Shown: piece after piece, positions 24,871 to 34,664 of the stretch | Layout: every line of letters starts with the position of its first letter | How positions within the stretch are numbered: position 1 is the stretch's first letter | DNA from: Ignavibacteriales bacterium | GTDB lineage: Bacteria > Bacteroidota > Ignavibacteria > Ignavibacteriales > Ignavibacteriaceae | Reading direction: 5' to 3' | Length of the DNA stretch: 64,000 bases | NCBI GenBank assembly: GCA_015709675.1 | Contig: CP054182.1 | Coordinates: 2,087,448-2,151,447 of the forward strand | Position numbers and translations under genes: made by a program | The notes under the pieces: generated by a model | The model's input: the letters and a program-made list of their open reading frames with translations, nothing else | The model's database searches: none | Told to the model about the DNA's origin: nothing

Positions 24871-27800
24871 ATGAAATTACGGTTATTAACAGCAGCGTTA
24901 GTATTCCTGGGTGCAGGTCAGACCGCTGCGCAAAGTGCATCAGTTGTATATCCGCTTACAAGCACTTCGGGCGGAGTACCGGTAATAACCGGTGCTGTTA
25001 CCGCCCGGAATGAAAGTTTTTCCGGATTGGTTATTAATAATTATACCGGTCCTAACTCCAGCCAGAGAGTGACTACCACCAACGGAAGCTGGCCGGGCGA
25101 AACCGGGCAGGTCAGTGAGAGATATATACAGTTTGCCGTCAGTCCCGCTGCCGGACAGAATTTCACCGTTACAGGCATTTCAATGAAGATCGGCGCCGCA
25201 GGCGGCGGAAATATGCGGGCCAATATCAGAATAGCATCCGATTCAACTTTTGACTCTTCAACACTGCTGAACGCATCACCTTTAGTGCTTCCGAGCGGTT
25301 CCTTTATTTCCCCTGCCCCGGACTATTCAGTTCAGCAGACCATCTATGATGGAGAAACGCTCTATCTGAGAATATACCCCTGGTACACTTCGGCCTCCAC
25401 CGGGAAATATGTGTGTCCGCAGGATGTAACTGTGCAGGGAACCACGGCAGGCGCGTCGGTTATTCAGGTGACACCGGCTTCACTGCCGCTGTTCGGCGCG
25501 GTAGTTGCCGGCACGAATTCAGCATCAGCGGTATATACGGTATCCGGAAGCGCGCTCACCGGTGATGTCAGCGTGACTGCTCCGGTACATTTTCAGGTCA
25601 GCAGTGATAACCTGAATTTCGCTGAAAGTCTCATCCTGCAGCAGAGCGGCGGTGTGCTCAGCGGAACTCCGGTTTATGCAAGATTTTCTCCGGCATCTGC
25701 AGCCGGGACAGTCAGCGGATTTATAACTCATTCAAGCTCAAATGCCGGAACTAAAACTGTTCAGGCCGGCGGTATTGCCATTGCGCAGGAACCAACCGTG
25801 CAGTCTGCCATTACTTTTGGTGAGGTAATGGGCAACTCAATCGTTGTAAATTTTTCTGGCGGAAACGGTGCAAAGCGGGTTATTGCGGTAAGAAAAGATT
25901 CGGCTGTGTCTTGGGTTCCCGCAGACGGAACCATTATCACCGGTGTTAGCAGCAATTATCTTAGCGCGGAAGATAAAGGCAACGGCAATAAGGTTATTTA
26001 TAACGGACCGGGCGGGCAGGTTACCGTAACGGGACTTTCAAGCAATGTGCTTTATCACTTTGCATTGTTTGAGTATAATGAAGGAACCGGAAATTCCGCT
26101 AATTACCTCATTGCAGCGCAGAGCACAGGATCGCAGACAACGCTCGCGGTGCCGACTATCACGCTTAACCCTGCTGATCTTGCGTTTGGAAATGTAGGTG
26201 TTGGTATATATTCACCGGAAAAGAGCTATACGGTATCAGCCGCAACGCTTTCACCATCCTCAGGGGTGATAACAATGAACGCTCCGGCCGGGTATCAGAT
26301 ATCCCTGGCTTCCGGCAGCGGGTTTTCCTCATCAGTAAATCTTCCTTACAGCGACGGCTCCCTGGCGGTAACAACGGTATATGTCAGGTTCATGGCTTCT
26401 GCTCTTGTATCTTATGCGGGAGAAATCACCCACACCGGGGGATCGGCTCCGGCACAGTCAGTCACAGTTTCCGGTGCGGGTATGATACCGAACGCACAGC
26501 AGGCTGCCGATATTATTGTTTCTGAGGACGGTACGGGTAATTTCACAACCATACAGGAAGCGATTAACTCAAGACCTGCCAACAACAGCGTCATGAAAGT
26601 TATCCTTGTTAAAAAAGGAACTTATAACGAAAAAATTTATATATCCAACAGCAATATCACTCTGGTTGGGGAAGACCGTTATGAAAGCAGGATTATCTAT
26701 GCTGAACTCCGCTCCCTCTGGCACACCACCAGCGGGGGAAGCGACTGGGGTGCAGCCACGGTGAATATTAATAATGGCGTAACCAATCTCACGCTTGCCA
26801 ATCTGACCATATATAATAACTACGGTTCGTTATACGGAAGCACTGACCATCAGTTTGCCATCCGGGGCGCCTCTGCTGACAGAATAAGCATTATTAACTG
26901 CGATATTAAAGCTGACGGGGGTGATACACATTCATTATGGAATGCTGCCACCGGGAAATCTTATCACTATAACTGTTACTTTGAGGGATATGTGGATTTT
27001 GTCTGCCCCCGGGGATGGTCATATATAAGCGACAGCCGTTTTTATCAGCGCAGTGCATCCGCCAGCGCGAGCATCTGGCATGACGGCAGTTCAAGCCAGA
27101 ATGCAAAGTTTGTGATCCGGAATTCCCGGTTTGAGGGGGTTCCCAATTTTGCTCTTGGCCGTCATCATCAGGAGGCACAGTTCTTCCTGCTTGATAACTC
27201 ATTCTCTTCCGCGATGAAGAATCAGCCGATTTTCTTCGCTGCGTCCAATCCGCCTATAACCCTGCAGTGGGGGCAGCGATACTATTATTTTAATAACCAC
27301 CGCGATTCGGGAGATTACCCATGGCATAGCGATAATCTTGACTCTGCAGCTGGTTCGCCTCTCCCCGAACAGATAACAGCTGAGTGGACTTTTTCCACCG
27401 CGCCGGCGGTATGGAATCCGGAAGCAAATTTTCCGCGGGTACTGCCCAATGCTGAATTCCCCAAGCCGGAAAGAAGAAAAACCGGAGTGATGAGGAATAA
27501 TCTGCAGCTCAGTTTTGTGCCGGGCAGAAGAGCGGCCTCACATCACATCTATTTCGGAACAGTTAATCCGCCGCCATATATTACCACCGTTACAGGAAAC
27601 AGTTTTGTGCCTCCCGGCGTGGAAGATACCACAATCTACTACTGGAGAGCGGATGCAGTCAGCCAGTTTGATACGGTACGCGGAGAAGTATGGTCTTTCA
27701 GAACTGGTATTGACAGCACTATTCCTGTTGAACTTACATCATTCACTGCATCTGTTTCCGGGAAAAAAGTGAATCTGGAATGGATAACGGCTACCGAAAC

Positions 27801-28302
27801 AAATAACCGTGGTTTTTACATTGAACGAAAAACAGAAAATAGCGGGTGGGAGAAAATAGGATACGTCCCTGGTAAGGGGACAGTAACTTACCGCTCTGTT
27901 TATACATGGACAGATGATGCTTCTTCTGCCGGTGCACAAATTCTTTGGTACCGCCTGAGGCAGATTGATTTCGACGGAACTTCGGTGTACCTGAAGGAAG
28001 TAAAAGCCGATATCGGTAAACCTGGTTCTTATCAGCTTCATCAGAATTTCCCTAATCCGTTTAATCCTGCAACAAAAATAAAGTTTGAGATCCCTGAGAG
28101 CGGGAATACCGAAAGAAAAGTGTCACTTAAAATATATGATTCGCTTGGCAGGGAAGTAAAAACGCTCTTTGACGAAGAAAAAGGGGCGGGATATTATGAA
28201 ATTGATTTTGCGGATGGAGCGCTGCTTGCAAGCGGTATCTATTTTTATCAGCTCCGTTCCGATGAATTTGTCCAGACCCGTAAAATGACTCTCATACGGT
28301 AA
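24871..28302 (+). CDS. Modular secreted pectin methylesterase, CE8, with T9SS sorting domain
   Basis: The protein has 1143 residues: signal peptide (about 1-20), N-terminal beta domain (about 25-190), an Ig/fibronectin-like scaffold (about 195-540), a CE8 beta-helix (about 545-830), a fibronectin-like module (about 870-950), a pre-sorting Ig module (from about 950, IPVELTSFTA) and a T9SS sorting domain (from about 1053, NFPNPFNPATKIKF). CE8 motifs are GTYNEKI, DHQFAIRG, GGDTHS, YVDFVCPRG (Asp709) and ALGRHHQ (Arg764), so the catalytic Asp/Arg pair is kept but the usual QDT, FIFG and LGRPW blocks are altered. It removes methyl esters so that pectate lyases can act. The scaffold is shared with the PL1 protein at 36859. 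Confidence 0.85.
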   Translation: MKLRLLTAALVFLGAGQTAAQSASVVYPLTSTSGGVPVITGAVTARNESFSGLVINNYTGPNSSQRVTTTNGSWPGETGQVSERYIQFAVSPAAGQNFTVTGISMKIGAAGGGNMRANIRIASDSTFDSSTLLNASPLVLPSGSFISPAPDYSVQQTIYDGETLYLRIYPWYTSASTGKYVCPQDVTVQGTTAGASVIQVTPASLPLFGAVVAGTNSASAVYTVSGSALTGDVSVTAPVHFQVSSDNLNFAESLILQQSGGVLSGTPVYARFSPASAAGTVSGFITHSSSNAGTKTVQAGGIAIAQEPTVQSAITFGEVMGNSIVVNFSGGNGAKRVIAVRKDSAVSWVPADGTIITGVSSNYLSAEDKGNGNKVIYNGPGGQVTVTGLSSNVLYHFALFEYNEGTGNSANYLIAAQSTGSQTTLAVPTITLNPADLAFGNVGVGIYSPEKSYTVSAATLSPSSGVITMNAPAGYQISLASGSGFSSSVNLPYSDGSLAVTTVYVRFMASALVSYAGEITHTGGSAPAQSVTVSGAGMIPNAQQAADIIVSEDGTGNFTTIQEAINSRPANNSVMKVILVKKGTYNEKIYISNSNITLVGEDRYESRIIYAELRSLWHTTSGGSDWGAATVNINNGVTNLTLANLTIYNNYGSLYGSTDHQFAIRGASADRISIINCDIKADGGDTHSLWNAATGKSYHYNCYFEGYVDFVCPRGWSYISDSRFYQRSASASASIWHDGSSSQNAKFVIRNSRFEGVPNFALGRHHQEAQFFLLDNSFSSAMKNQPIFFAASNPPITLQWGQRYYYFNNHRDSGDYPWHSDNLDSAAGSPLPEQITAEWTFSTAPAVWNPEANFPRVLPNAEFPKPERRKTGVMRNNLQLSFVPGRRAASHHIYFGTVNPPPYITTVTGNSFVPPGVEDTTIYYWRADAVSQFDTVRGEVWSFRTGIDSTIPVELTSFTASVSGKKVNLEWITATETNNRGFYIERKTENSGWEKIGYVPGKGTVTYRSVYTWTDDASSAGAQILWYRLRQIDFDGTSVYLKEVKADIGKPGSYQLHQNFPNPFNPATKIKFEIPESGNTERKVSLKIYDSLGREVKTLFDEEKGAGYYEIDFADGALLASGIYFYQLRSDEFVQTRKMTLIR

Positions 28303-28348
28303 TTTTTCAGATATATAACTCATAACAAACAATAAGTAAGGAGTTCCC

Positions 28349-31300
28349 ATGAAACGACTTCTACAACTCAGCACCCTTCTGCTGATGATTACAGCGCTGA
28401 GCTTTAACGCACAGGCGCAGTATATGCAGATAGATTTCACGCAGGCACTGACTGCGGGAAATGAGGGGGGCGGAACAATTATCAGTAATGCCGGCGTAAC
28501 GGTTGATACCAATTACGTCAGCAGCACACTTCCGGTTCCGCAGAAGTTTACATTTTTATCCACCAATAATATTGCCGCGAATATCTCCATCACCGGTGAC
28601 GGTGTTATGCGGATGAAACGCGTTGGCAGCGGAACGATCTATGTGGTTAAAAATGATAATTTTAGCGGACCGCCTTCTGCGGTGATGGTCAGTTTTGACT
28701 TCAATGCAGATACGACCAGCGGAACATCAAACACGGCTATTCAGGTTATGATTGGCCAGAACTTTACCAATTCGAATGTTGAACCTGCTCTTGCTGATAA
28801 ATATGCCCGGTTTTACATCGGTCCGAAAAGCCCGACCGGCACACCCGGTGCGTGGGCGGTTTCGGCAACCGGTACTTCATCTACCTCATCATTTAACTCA
28901 ACGCAGAAAATCACCTGGATATTAAACAGAGGTACGGAGAGTAAGATCTATACTGCTCCCGGCGGCAGCACTGATACGGTTGCAAGCAATAAGTATGATT
29001 TATTTGTCGGCAATGTTCGGGAACTTAATGATGTGGATGCCACCACAGCAGCCGCTGTAATGGAAGATTTTGAAATCAGAATCGGCGGCGGCAGCGGAAC
29101 TTATTCAATTGATAACCTGCTGATTCAGGATATACCAGCCTCAGGTACGGCTCCAACGGTTACAACAGGTTCCATAACTGATGTTACAGCAACATCGGCC
29201 GGCGGCGGCGGAACAGTTACTGATTCAGGCAGCGCATCAGTTACCGCGCGCGGTGTGGTCTGGAGTACAAACCAGAATCCGACTACTGCTGATAACAAGA
29301 CTGAAGACGGTACAGGAACGGGCTCATTCACGAGCACATTAACCGGTCTGACAGCTTCCACAATGTATTATGTGAGAGCATACGCTACTAATTCTGCCGG
29401 TACAGCATATGGCAATGAGGTGTCGTTTACGACCTCTGCTGCTGCTCCGGTAATCACACTCGCAAGTACTGATCCTGCCGTCCCCGCTGGTTCGATAAAT
29501 ATCAGTTCTGAGAGAAACATGATATACCGTTTTACACTTGCAGTGACAACAGCAAATGCACAGCTCACTTCAGTAACATTTAACACAACAGGAACGTTTG
29601 CGGGAGGTGACTGGTCAGCCTTTTCTCTGTTCTACAATACAACGGATGACTTTGCAACCGCATCGCAGTTAGGGACATCCATTGTTCCTACCGTACGGAG
29701 CTGGAGTTTCTCAAATCTTACACTGACAATTACTGCGGGAGCAACAGGATATTTCTGGATTACGGTAAATGTTCCGGCAAATGCTGTTTCAGGAAATACA
29801 ATCGGAGTTGCTGCAATCACCGGTTCAAATCTTACATTTGCGTCGGGTACCGCAACGGGTACAGCTTTCGCTGGCGGCCTGCAGACAATTATTGGCGGAT
29901 CTCTGCCGGGTGATTTTTTCAGAAGCGTTACGTCAGGTACATGGAATAATGCTGCAACATGGGAATCTTCATCTGACGGCAATTCCTGGATAGCTGCAAC
30001 CCGTTCACCTGACTCAGCAAGCGCTGGTATATATGTCCGTCCCGGTCACAGCATTAACGTTGTATCAAGTGTGATCGTTGATCAGCTGCTGATTGACACC
30101 ACCGCTGTAGTAGTTGTAGAGGGTTCACCGGTTGTTCTTACCATAGCTAACGGACCAACCACCCCGGATGCAGAAGTTCGCGGTACTCTCAAAGTAACCG
30201 GCACAGCAATAGCATCCCCCGGACCATTCTCTGTTTCTCTTTCAACTGATGCAGTGCTTGCTTTTGCCTCAACGGGTGTGTATGAACATAATCAAAATGC
30301 CGGCTCCATTCCTGTATCTGTCTGGAATAATGGCTCAACGCTGAAACTGACGGGTATTACTGCGAATTCACCGTCAAACGGCAATCAGAATTTTTATAAT
30401 ATTATCTGGGATTGTCCTGCGCAGACAGGCAACCTGAATCTTGGATGGAACGGAAATACCATCGGTGGTGATATAACGGTTGTGAATACCAATACAGGCC
30501 GCTGGCAGTTTTGTGCTCCGACCACAAACACTTCCGCTACAGTGACCATCATGGGCGATGTATATCTTCTTGCCGGAAATCTGACCACCAACGGTACAGG
30601 AAACGGCGGTACGACAATCATTATTGACCATTACGGTGATATCATTGTTACCGGCGGAAACCTTTCTATTGCACGCGGATCGCAGGGGGGCACCGGAACT
30701 TCTGACTGGATACTGCACAATGGAAATTTTACTATGTCCAACGCTGCCACACAGAACTCCAATGCACTGGGTGCGCGCTTCAGATTCAGCGGAACTAACC
30801 CCCAGTATCTGACACTTTCTAATATCACCTTTACCGGAGGAATGCCGGTTATTGTTGATTCAGGCGCAACTCTGCATCTTGGCAATTCTGTAATCGGAAG
30901 CAGCGGACTTTTTACCGTTAATGCAACAGCAGCACTGGGATCCAGCATGGCGCTTGGTATTGATGAAAATCTTCTGACCACAGGAACCAAGACACTCAGT
31001 ACTGAAGCTACCTATATATATAACGGCACAGCCGGTCAGATTACCGGATTGCTGCTCCCCGCCACGGTAAAAAATCTTGTTCTCGATAACGGAGCAGGGG
31101 TATCACTCAGCGCTGATGTTGCGGTTACCGACACTCTGAAAATTATGAGCGGATTTTTGAATCTGAACGGCAAGAATGTTCAGTTCGGAACAACAGGTGC
31201 ACTCCATGAAGCAGCGGGAACAACGGTAAAAGGTCTCGAAGGAGGACTCTTCGCGAGCAGAGATCTTAATGCACCGTCAGCCCTAAACGCAGCCGGACTT

Positions 31301-32200
31301 GGCGCGGTTGTTACCTCCGCAGCAAATCCCGGGGTTACACAGTTTGAGCGTTATCAGGCCCCAAAAACAGGTAATAATAACAGCAGTGTATTTCGCTCAT
31401 ACCGGATTGCTCCGTCAAATAATACCGGATTAAATGCCACACTCCGTTTTTATTATGATCAGTCTGAGCTAACCGGACTTACCGAACGAAATCTGATTGT
31501 TTTCAGATCTGAAACAGGACTAGCGAATTCATGGATACCTGTTGGCGGAACAGTTGATACGAATAATAATTATGTTGAAGTAAGCGGGGTAAACACATTT
31601 GCGTATTTTACTCTTGCTGATTCAGCCCTGCCAATACCGGTGGAACTGACTTCATTTGCAGTATCGGTAAGCAACAACCGTGCATCACTCCGCTGGTCAA
31701 CCGCTTCAGAAACCAATAACAAAGGATTCGAAGTTGAACGTCTTGCCTCAAAGCTGAACAGTTCATGGGAAAAAATCGGATTTGTTCCAGGATCAGGCAA
31801 CAGTGCGGTGGTAAAGAACTATTCATTCTCAGACAACACCCGCCTCTCGGGTAAATATACCTATCGCCTGAAGCAGATTGATTTTGACGGAACATTCTCC
31901 TACGGTCCTTCAGCAGAGGCGGATTTTGGCGTTCCGGCAGTTTACGGACTCAGCCAGAACTATCCTAATCCGTTTAATCCGTCAACTACCGTTGAATTCC
32001 AATTACCAGAGGTTTCAAAAGTAACCATTACGCTGTATGATATACTTGGAAATGAAGTAATGATTCTCCTTAATGAAACCAAAGAAGCAGGTTTCCATTC
32101 GGTTAACGTTAATCTGCATAATATGAGCAACGGTGTATATTACTATAAAATGAGCGCCGGATCGTTCTCGCAGGTTAAGAAAATGATTCTTATTAAATAA
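28349..32200 (+). CDS. Giant T9SS surface protein, tandem paralogue 1
   Basis: The protein has 1283 residues. Signal peptide (about 1-25, NAQAQ), N-terminal domain (about 25-265), one fibronectin III-like repeat (about 265-365, ARGVVWSTNQNPTTAD then YYVRAYATNSAGTAYGNEV), an Ig-like domain (about 370-510), then a long glycine/threonine/asparagine-rich repetitive region (about 519-1090) with TWNNAATWES and NLTTNGTGNGGTTIII, a pre-sorting module (from 1094) and the T9SS sorting domain (from about 1200, NYPNPFNPSTTVEF). The repeat region looks like a beta-solenoid. No catalytic motif is recognised. It is paralogous to the next two genes, so a binding or surface-scaffold role in pectin use is likely but unproven. 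Confidence 0.75.
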   Translation: MKRLLQLSTLLLMITALSFNAQAQYMQIDFTQALTAGNEGGGTIISNAGVTVDTNYVSSTLPVPQKFTFLSTNNIAANISITGDGVMRMKRVGSGTIYVVKNDNFSGPPSAVMVSFDFNADTTSGTSNTAIQVMIGQNFTNSNVEPALADKYARFYIGPKSPTGTPGAWAVSATGTSSTSSFNSTQKITWILNRGTESKIYTAPGGSTDTVASNKYDLFVGNVRELNDVDATTAAAVMEDFEIRIGGGSGTYSIDNLLIQDIPASGTAPTVTTGSITDVTATSAGGGGTVTDSGSASVTARGVVWSTNQNPTTADNKTEDGTGTGSFTSTLTGLTASTMYYVRAYATNSAGTAYGNEVSFTTSAAAPVITLASTDPAVPAGSINISSERNMIYRFTLAVTTANAQLTSVTFNTTGTFAGGDWSAFSLFYNTTDDFATASQLGTSIVPTVRSWSFSNLTLTITAGATGYFWITVNVPANAVSGNTIGVAAITGSNLTFASGTATGTAFAGGLQTIIGGSLPGDFFRSVTSGTWNNAATWESSSDGNSWIAATRSPDSASAGIYVRPGHSINVVSSVIVDQLLIDTTAVVVVEGSPVVLTIANGPTTPDAEVRGTLKVTGTAIASPGPFSVSLSTDAVLAFASTGVYEHNQNAGSIPVSVWNNGSTLKLTGITANSPSNGNQNFYNIIWDCPAQTGNLNLGWNGNTIGGDITVVNTNTGRWQFCAPTTNTSATVTIMGDVYLLAGNLTTNGTGNGGTTIIIDHYGDIIVTGGNLSIARGSQGGTGTSDWILHNGNFTMSNAATQNSNALGARFRFSGTNPQYLTLSNITFTGGMPVIVDSGATLHLGNSVIGSSGLFTVNATAALGSSMALGIDENLLTTGTKTLSTEATYIYNGTAGQITGLLLPATVKNLVLDNGAGVSLSADVAVTDTLKIMSGFLNLNGKNVQFGTTGALHEAAGTTVKGLEGGLFASRDLNAPSALNAAGLGAVVTSAANPGVTQFERYQAPKTGNNNSSVFRSYRIAPSNNTGLNATLRFYYDQSELTGLTERNLIVFRSETGLANSWIPVGGTVDTNNNYVEVSGVNTFAYFTLADSALPIPVELTSFAVSVSNNRASLRWSTASETNNKGFEVERLASKLNSSWEKIGFVPGSGNSAVVKNYSFSDNTRLSGKYTYRLKQIDFDGTFSYGPSAEADFGVPAVYGLSQNYPNPFNPSTTVEFQLPEVSKVTITLYDILGNEVMILLNETKEAGFHSVNVNLHNMSNGVYYYKMSAGSFSQVKKMILIK

Positions 32201-32218
32201 TTACAAAGGAAAATAGTT

Positions 32219-34648
32219 ATGAAACAGATCATCTATTTTCTCGTAGTCATTCTCAGCAGTACAGCACCCCTCGGGGTGCTGTACGCTCAGTCTGCGGGAG
32301 ATTACCGCTCAGCCCTGACCGGGCAGTGGGGAAGCGCCGCTACATGGGAAATATATAATGGAACAGCGTGGGTTCCTGCCGCCGCGGCACCTGCCGGTTC
32401 TGAAAACATTACCGTGAAAGACACGGTATCTACCGGAGTCGCTGCAATTCTGATTTCAGGATATACAAAAGTGGAGGGAAACGGAGTAATTACTGTTGGT
32501 GATTCAGGCTCGGTGACATTTACACCTTCAGCCACCTATGAACATGCAAGAAATGCTGGTACACTTCCTATGTCAACCTGGCAGACCGGTTCTCTGGCAA
32601 AGTTCACAGGTATTACCGGTACTGCGCCGGGTAACAGAATTCAGAGTTTCTCGAGAATTATCTGGGATAATCCCGGACAGACCGCAAATCTGAATATGGG
32701 CTGGAATAACGTGACTATCACGGGTGATATTATCATCAACAACACCGGAACAGGCAGATGGTATTTCGCGGGCCCGACAACCGGATCAACGGCTGAGTTT
32801 ACAATAAACGGTGATATATATCATAACGGCGGCAATTTCGCGACACACGGAACAGGAAACGGCAACACAACTATTATTGTCCATCATTTTGGCAACATCA
32901 CGGCTATTGCCGGAAATTTCTCTATTACAAGAGGCTCACAGGCAGGTACCGGTACAACGACATGGTATCTGCATGGTGATTTAACATTAACGAATGTAGA
33001 AACACAGAACTCAAATCCTGCAGGAGCAAAGTTCGTTATTGCTGGTGAAGAGTTCCAGAATATTTCTCTGACAAATGTAACGTTTGGCGGCGGCGGTCTT
33101 CCTATAACGGTTGACAGTGCCGGCGTTGCAAATCTTGGCTCTTCACTGATCGCAGGAAATGGTGCGTTTACTGTCGGTGATTTCGGAGGTGTGATTACCA
33201 GTCATCCTGACGGATTTAACGGTAATCTTACCACACTTGGTGCCATTAATTTCAGCCCGCGCGGTTATTACGGTTTTATGGGAACGGTTCCTCAGGTGAC
33301 GGGTTCACTGATGCAGGATACGGTTGGAGGTATATATATTGAGAATACTTCCGGAGTTACTCTGAGCGGAAATGTACTTGTAGAGGAGTGGGTAACTATC
33401 AGTAAAGGGAGTATCATTCCCGGCGCGAATCAGCTTACTTATGGCAATAATGTCCGGTTATCCTATGAAGGAGATACTCCGGTTACTACTTCGGATGTGG
33501 AATTCCCTTCTACCGGAGGTCCGAGACATCTGCGCGTCATTAATGAGGCGGGTGTTACCCTGCATGCTGACCGAACCATTAACGGTGAGGTGACTATTGA
33601 AAAGGGTAATCTTCTTCTGAACGGAAAAACCCTGACTCTTGGTCCCGATGCTGAGCTTGAAGAATTTGGCAACGCGGTAGTTAGCGGCAGTTCCGGAAAA
33701 ATAGTTACCATTAGAACTTTGAATGCACCCTCAGGCAGTAATCCGGGCGGTCTTGGAGCAATTATTACTTCTTCAGCAAATCTTGGTTCAACTCTTATTG
33801 AGCGTTATCACGATGCAAGAACAGGCAATAACCATCAGGGCATTAAGCGTGTATACCGGATAGTTCCGGTGAATAACACAGGCCTTAATGCTGTACTGCG
33901 ATTTTCCTATGCCGATGCGGAACTTAACGCAATTCCGGAGAGTAATCTGGTATTATTCAGTTCAGAAGACGGACAGACCGGATGGCAGCTGGCAAGCGGA
34001 ATCCGGGATACTCAGTATAATTATTATGAAGTCACCGGAATTAATAGTTTTTCCTGGCATACGCTTGGTGATATCTTTAATCAGATTCCGGTAGAACTCA
34101 CTTCATTCACCGCGGCAAATCAGAATGGCAAAACCATGCTCAGATGGGTTACTGCCTCGGAAACCGGCAATAAAGGGTGGGATATTGAAGTGTATACCGG
34201 TTCATGGAATACCATAGGATTTGTAGCCGGAGCAGGATATACCGCTGAGCAGCGCTTTTATGAGTTTACGGATGAAACTATCCGCACGGGATTAGTGAAA
34301 TACCGTCTGCGTCAGATTGACTATGATGGCTCATTTAACTACAGCAGTGAGGTTGTTTTGGAAGCCGGACTTCCATCCGTTTTCTCGCTTGAACAGAATT
34401 ATCCGAACCCCTTCAATCCGTCAACTACTATCCGTTTTTCCCTACCAGCAGGATTGGAAAAAACTCCCGTAACTCTGAAGATTTATGATGTTACCGGAAA
34501 GTTCATATCGGAAATATATAACAGTGAGCTTGAAAGCGGATATCATCAGATTACCTTTGAGGCTGCTGGTCTAGCAAGCGGAATGTATATCTATCGCCTT
34601 ACTGCCGGAGAAGTCATACTCACGAAATCAATGATGTTAATTAAATAG
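32219..34648 (+). CDS. T9SS surface protein, tandem paralogue 2
   Basis: The protein has 809 residues: signal peptide (about 1-24, GVLYAQ), a beta-solenoid-like body (about 25-610) that aligns over most of its length with the second half of paralogue 1 (for example TWGSAATWE-type opening, TGRWYFAGPTTGS, ITRGSQAGTGTTTW, TQNSNPAGAKF), the pre-sorting module (from about 622, IPVELTSFTA) and T9SS sorting domain (from about 723, NYPNPFNPSTTIRF). It lacks the N-terminal fibronectin part of paralogue 1. The AAAGGA site is 9 bases before ATG. The signal-peptide codons hold a perfect 12-bp inverted repeat (32259-32284). Function unknown. Confidence 0.75.
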   Translation: MKQIIYFLVVILSSTAPLGVLYAQSAGDYRSALTGQWGSAATWEIYNGTAWVPAAAAPAGSENITVKDTVSTGVAAILISGYTKVEGNGVITVGDSGSVTFTPSATYEHARNAGTLPMSTWQTGSLAKFTGITGTAPGNRIQSFSRIIWDNPGQTANLNMGWNNVTITGDIIINNTGTGRWYFAGPTTGSTAEFTINGDIYHNGGNFATHGTGNGNTTIIVHHFGNITAIAGNFSITRGSQAGTGTTTWYLHGDLTLTNVETQNSNPAGAKFVIAGEEFQNISLTNVTFGGGGLPITVDSAGVANLGSSLIAGNGAFTVGDFGGVITSHPDGFNGNLTTLGAINFSPRGYYGFMGTVPQVTGSLMQDTVGGIYIENTSGVTLSGNVLVEEWVTISKGSIIPGANQLTYGNNVRLSYEGDTPVTTSDVEFPSTGGPRHLRVINEAGVTLHADRTINGEVTIEKGNLLLNGKTLTLGPDAELEEFGNAVVSGSSGKIVTIRTLNAPSGSNPGGLGAIITSSANLGSTLIERYHDARTGNNHQGIKRVYRIVPVNNTGLNAVLRFSYADAELNAIPESNLVLFSSEDGQTGWQLASGIRDTQYNYYEVTGINSFSWHTLGDIFNQIPVELTSFTAANQNGKTMLRWVTASETGNKGWDIEVYTGSWNTIGFVAGAGYTAEQRFYEFTDETIRTGLVKYRLRQIDYDGSFNYSSEVVLEAGLPSVFSLEQNYPNPFNPSTTIRFSLPAGLEKTPVTLKIYDVTGKFISEIYNSELESGYHQITFEAAGLASGMYIYRLTAGEVILTKSMMLIK
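32259..32284 (+). repeat. Perfect 12-bp inverted repeat inside signal-peptide codons
   Basis: GTACAGCACCCC and GGGGTGCTGTAC are separated by only TC, 40 bases after the ATG of paralogue 2. The RNA would form a very stable stem near the translation start. The encoded residues are STAPLGVLYA, a normal signal-peptide end. Confidence 0.7.
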
Positions 34649-34664
34649 AAAAGAAAAGGAAACA

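Noticed and set aside
29125-31800. Several long - strand frames rich in Pro and Val within the first giant paralogue
   Set aside because: They are complements of Thr/Gly-rich repetitive coding sequence and show no start signals.
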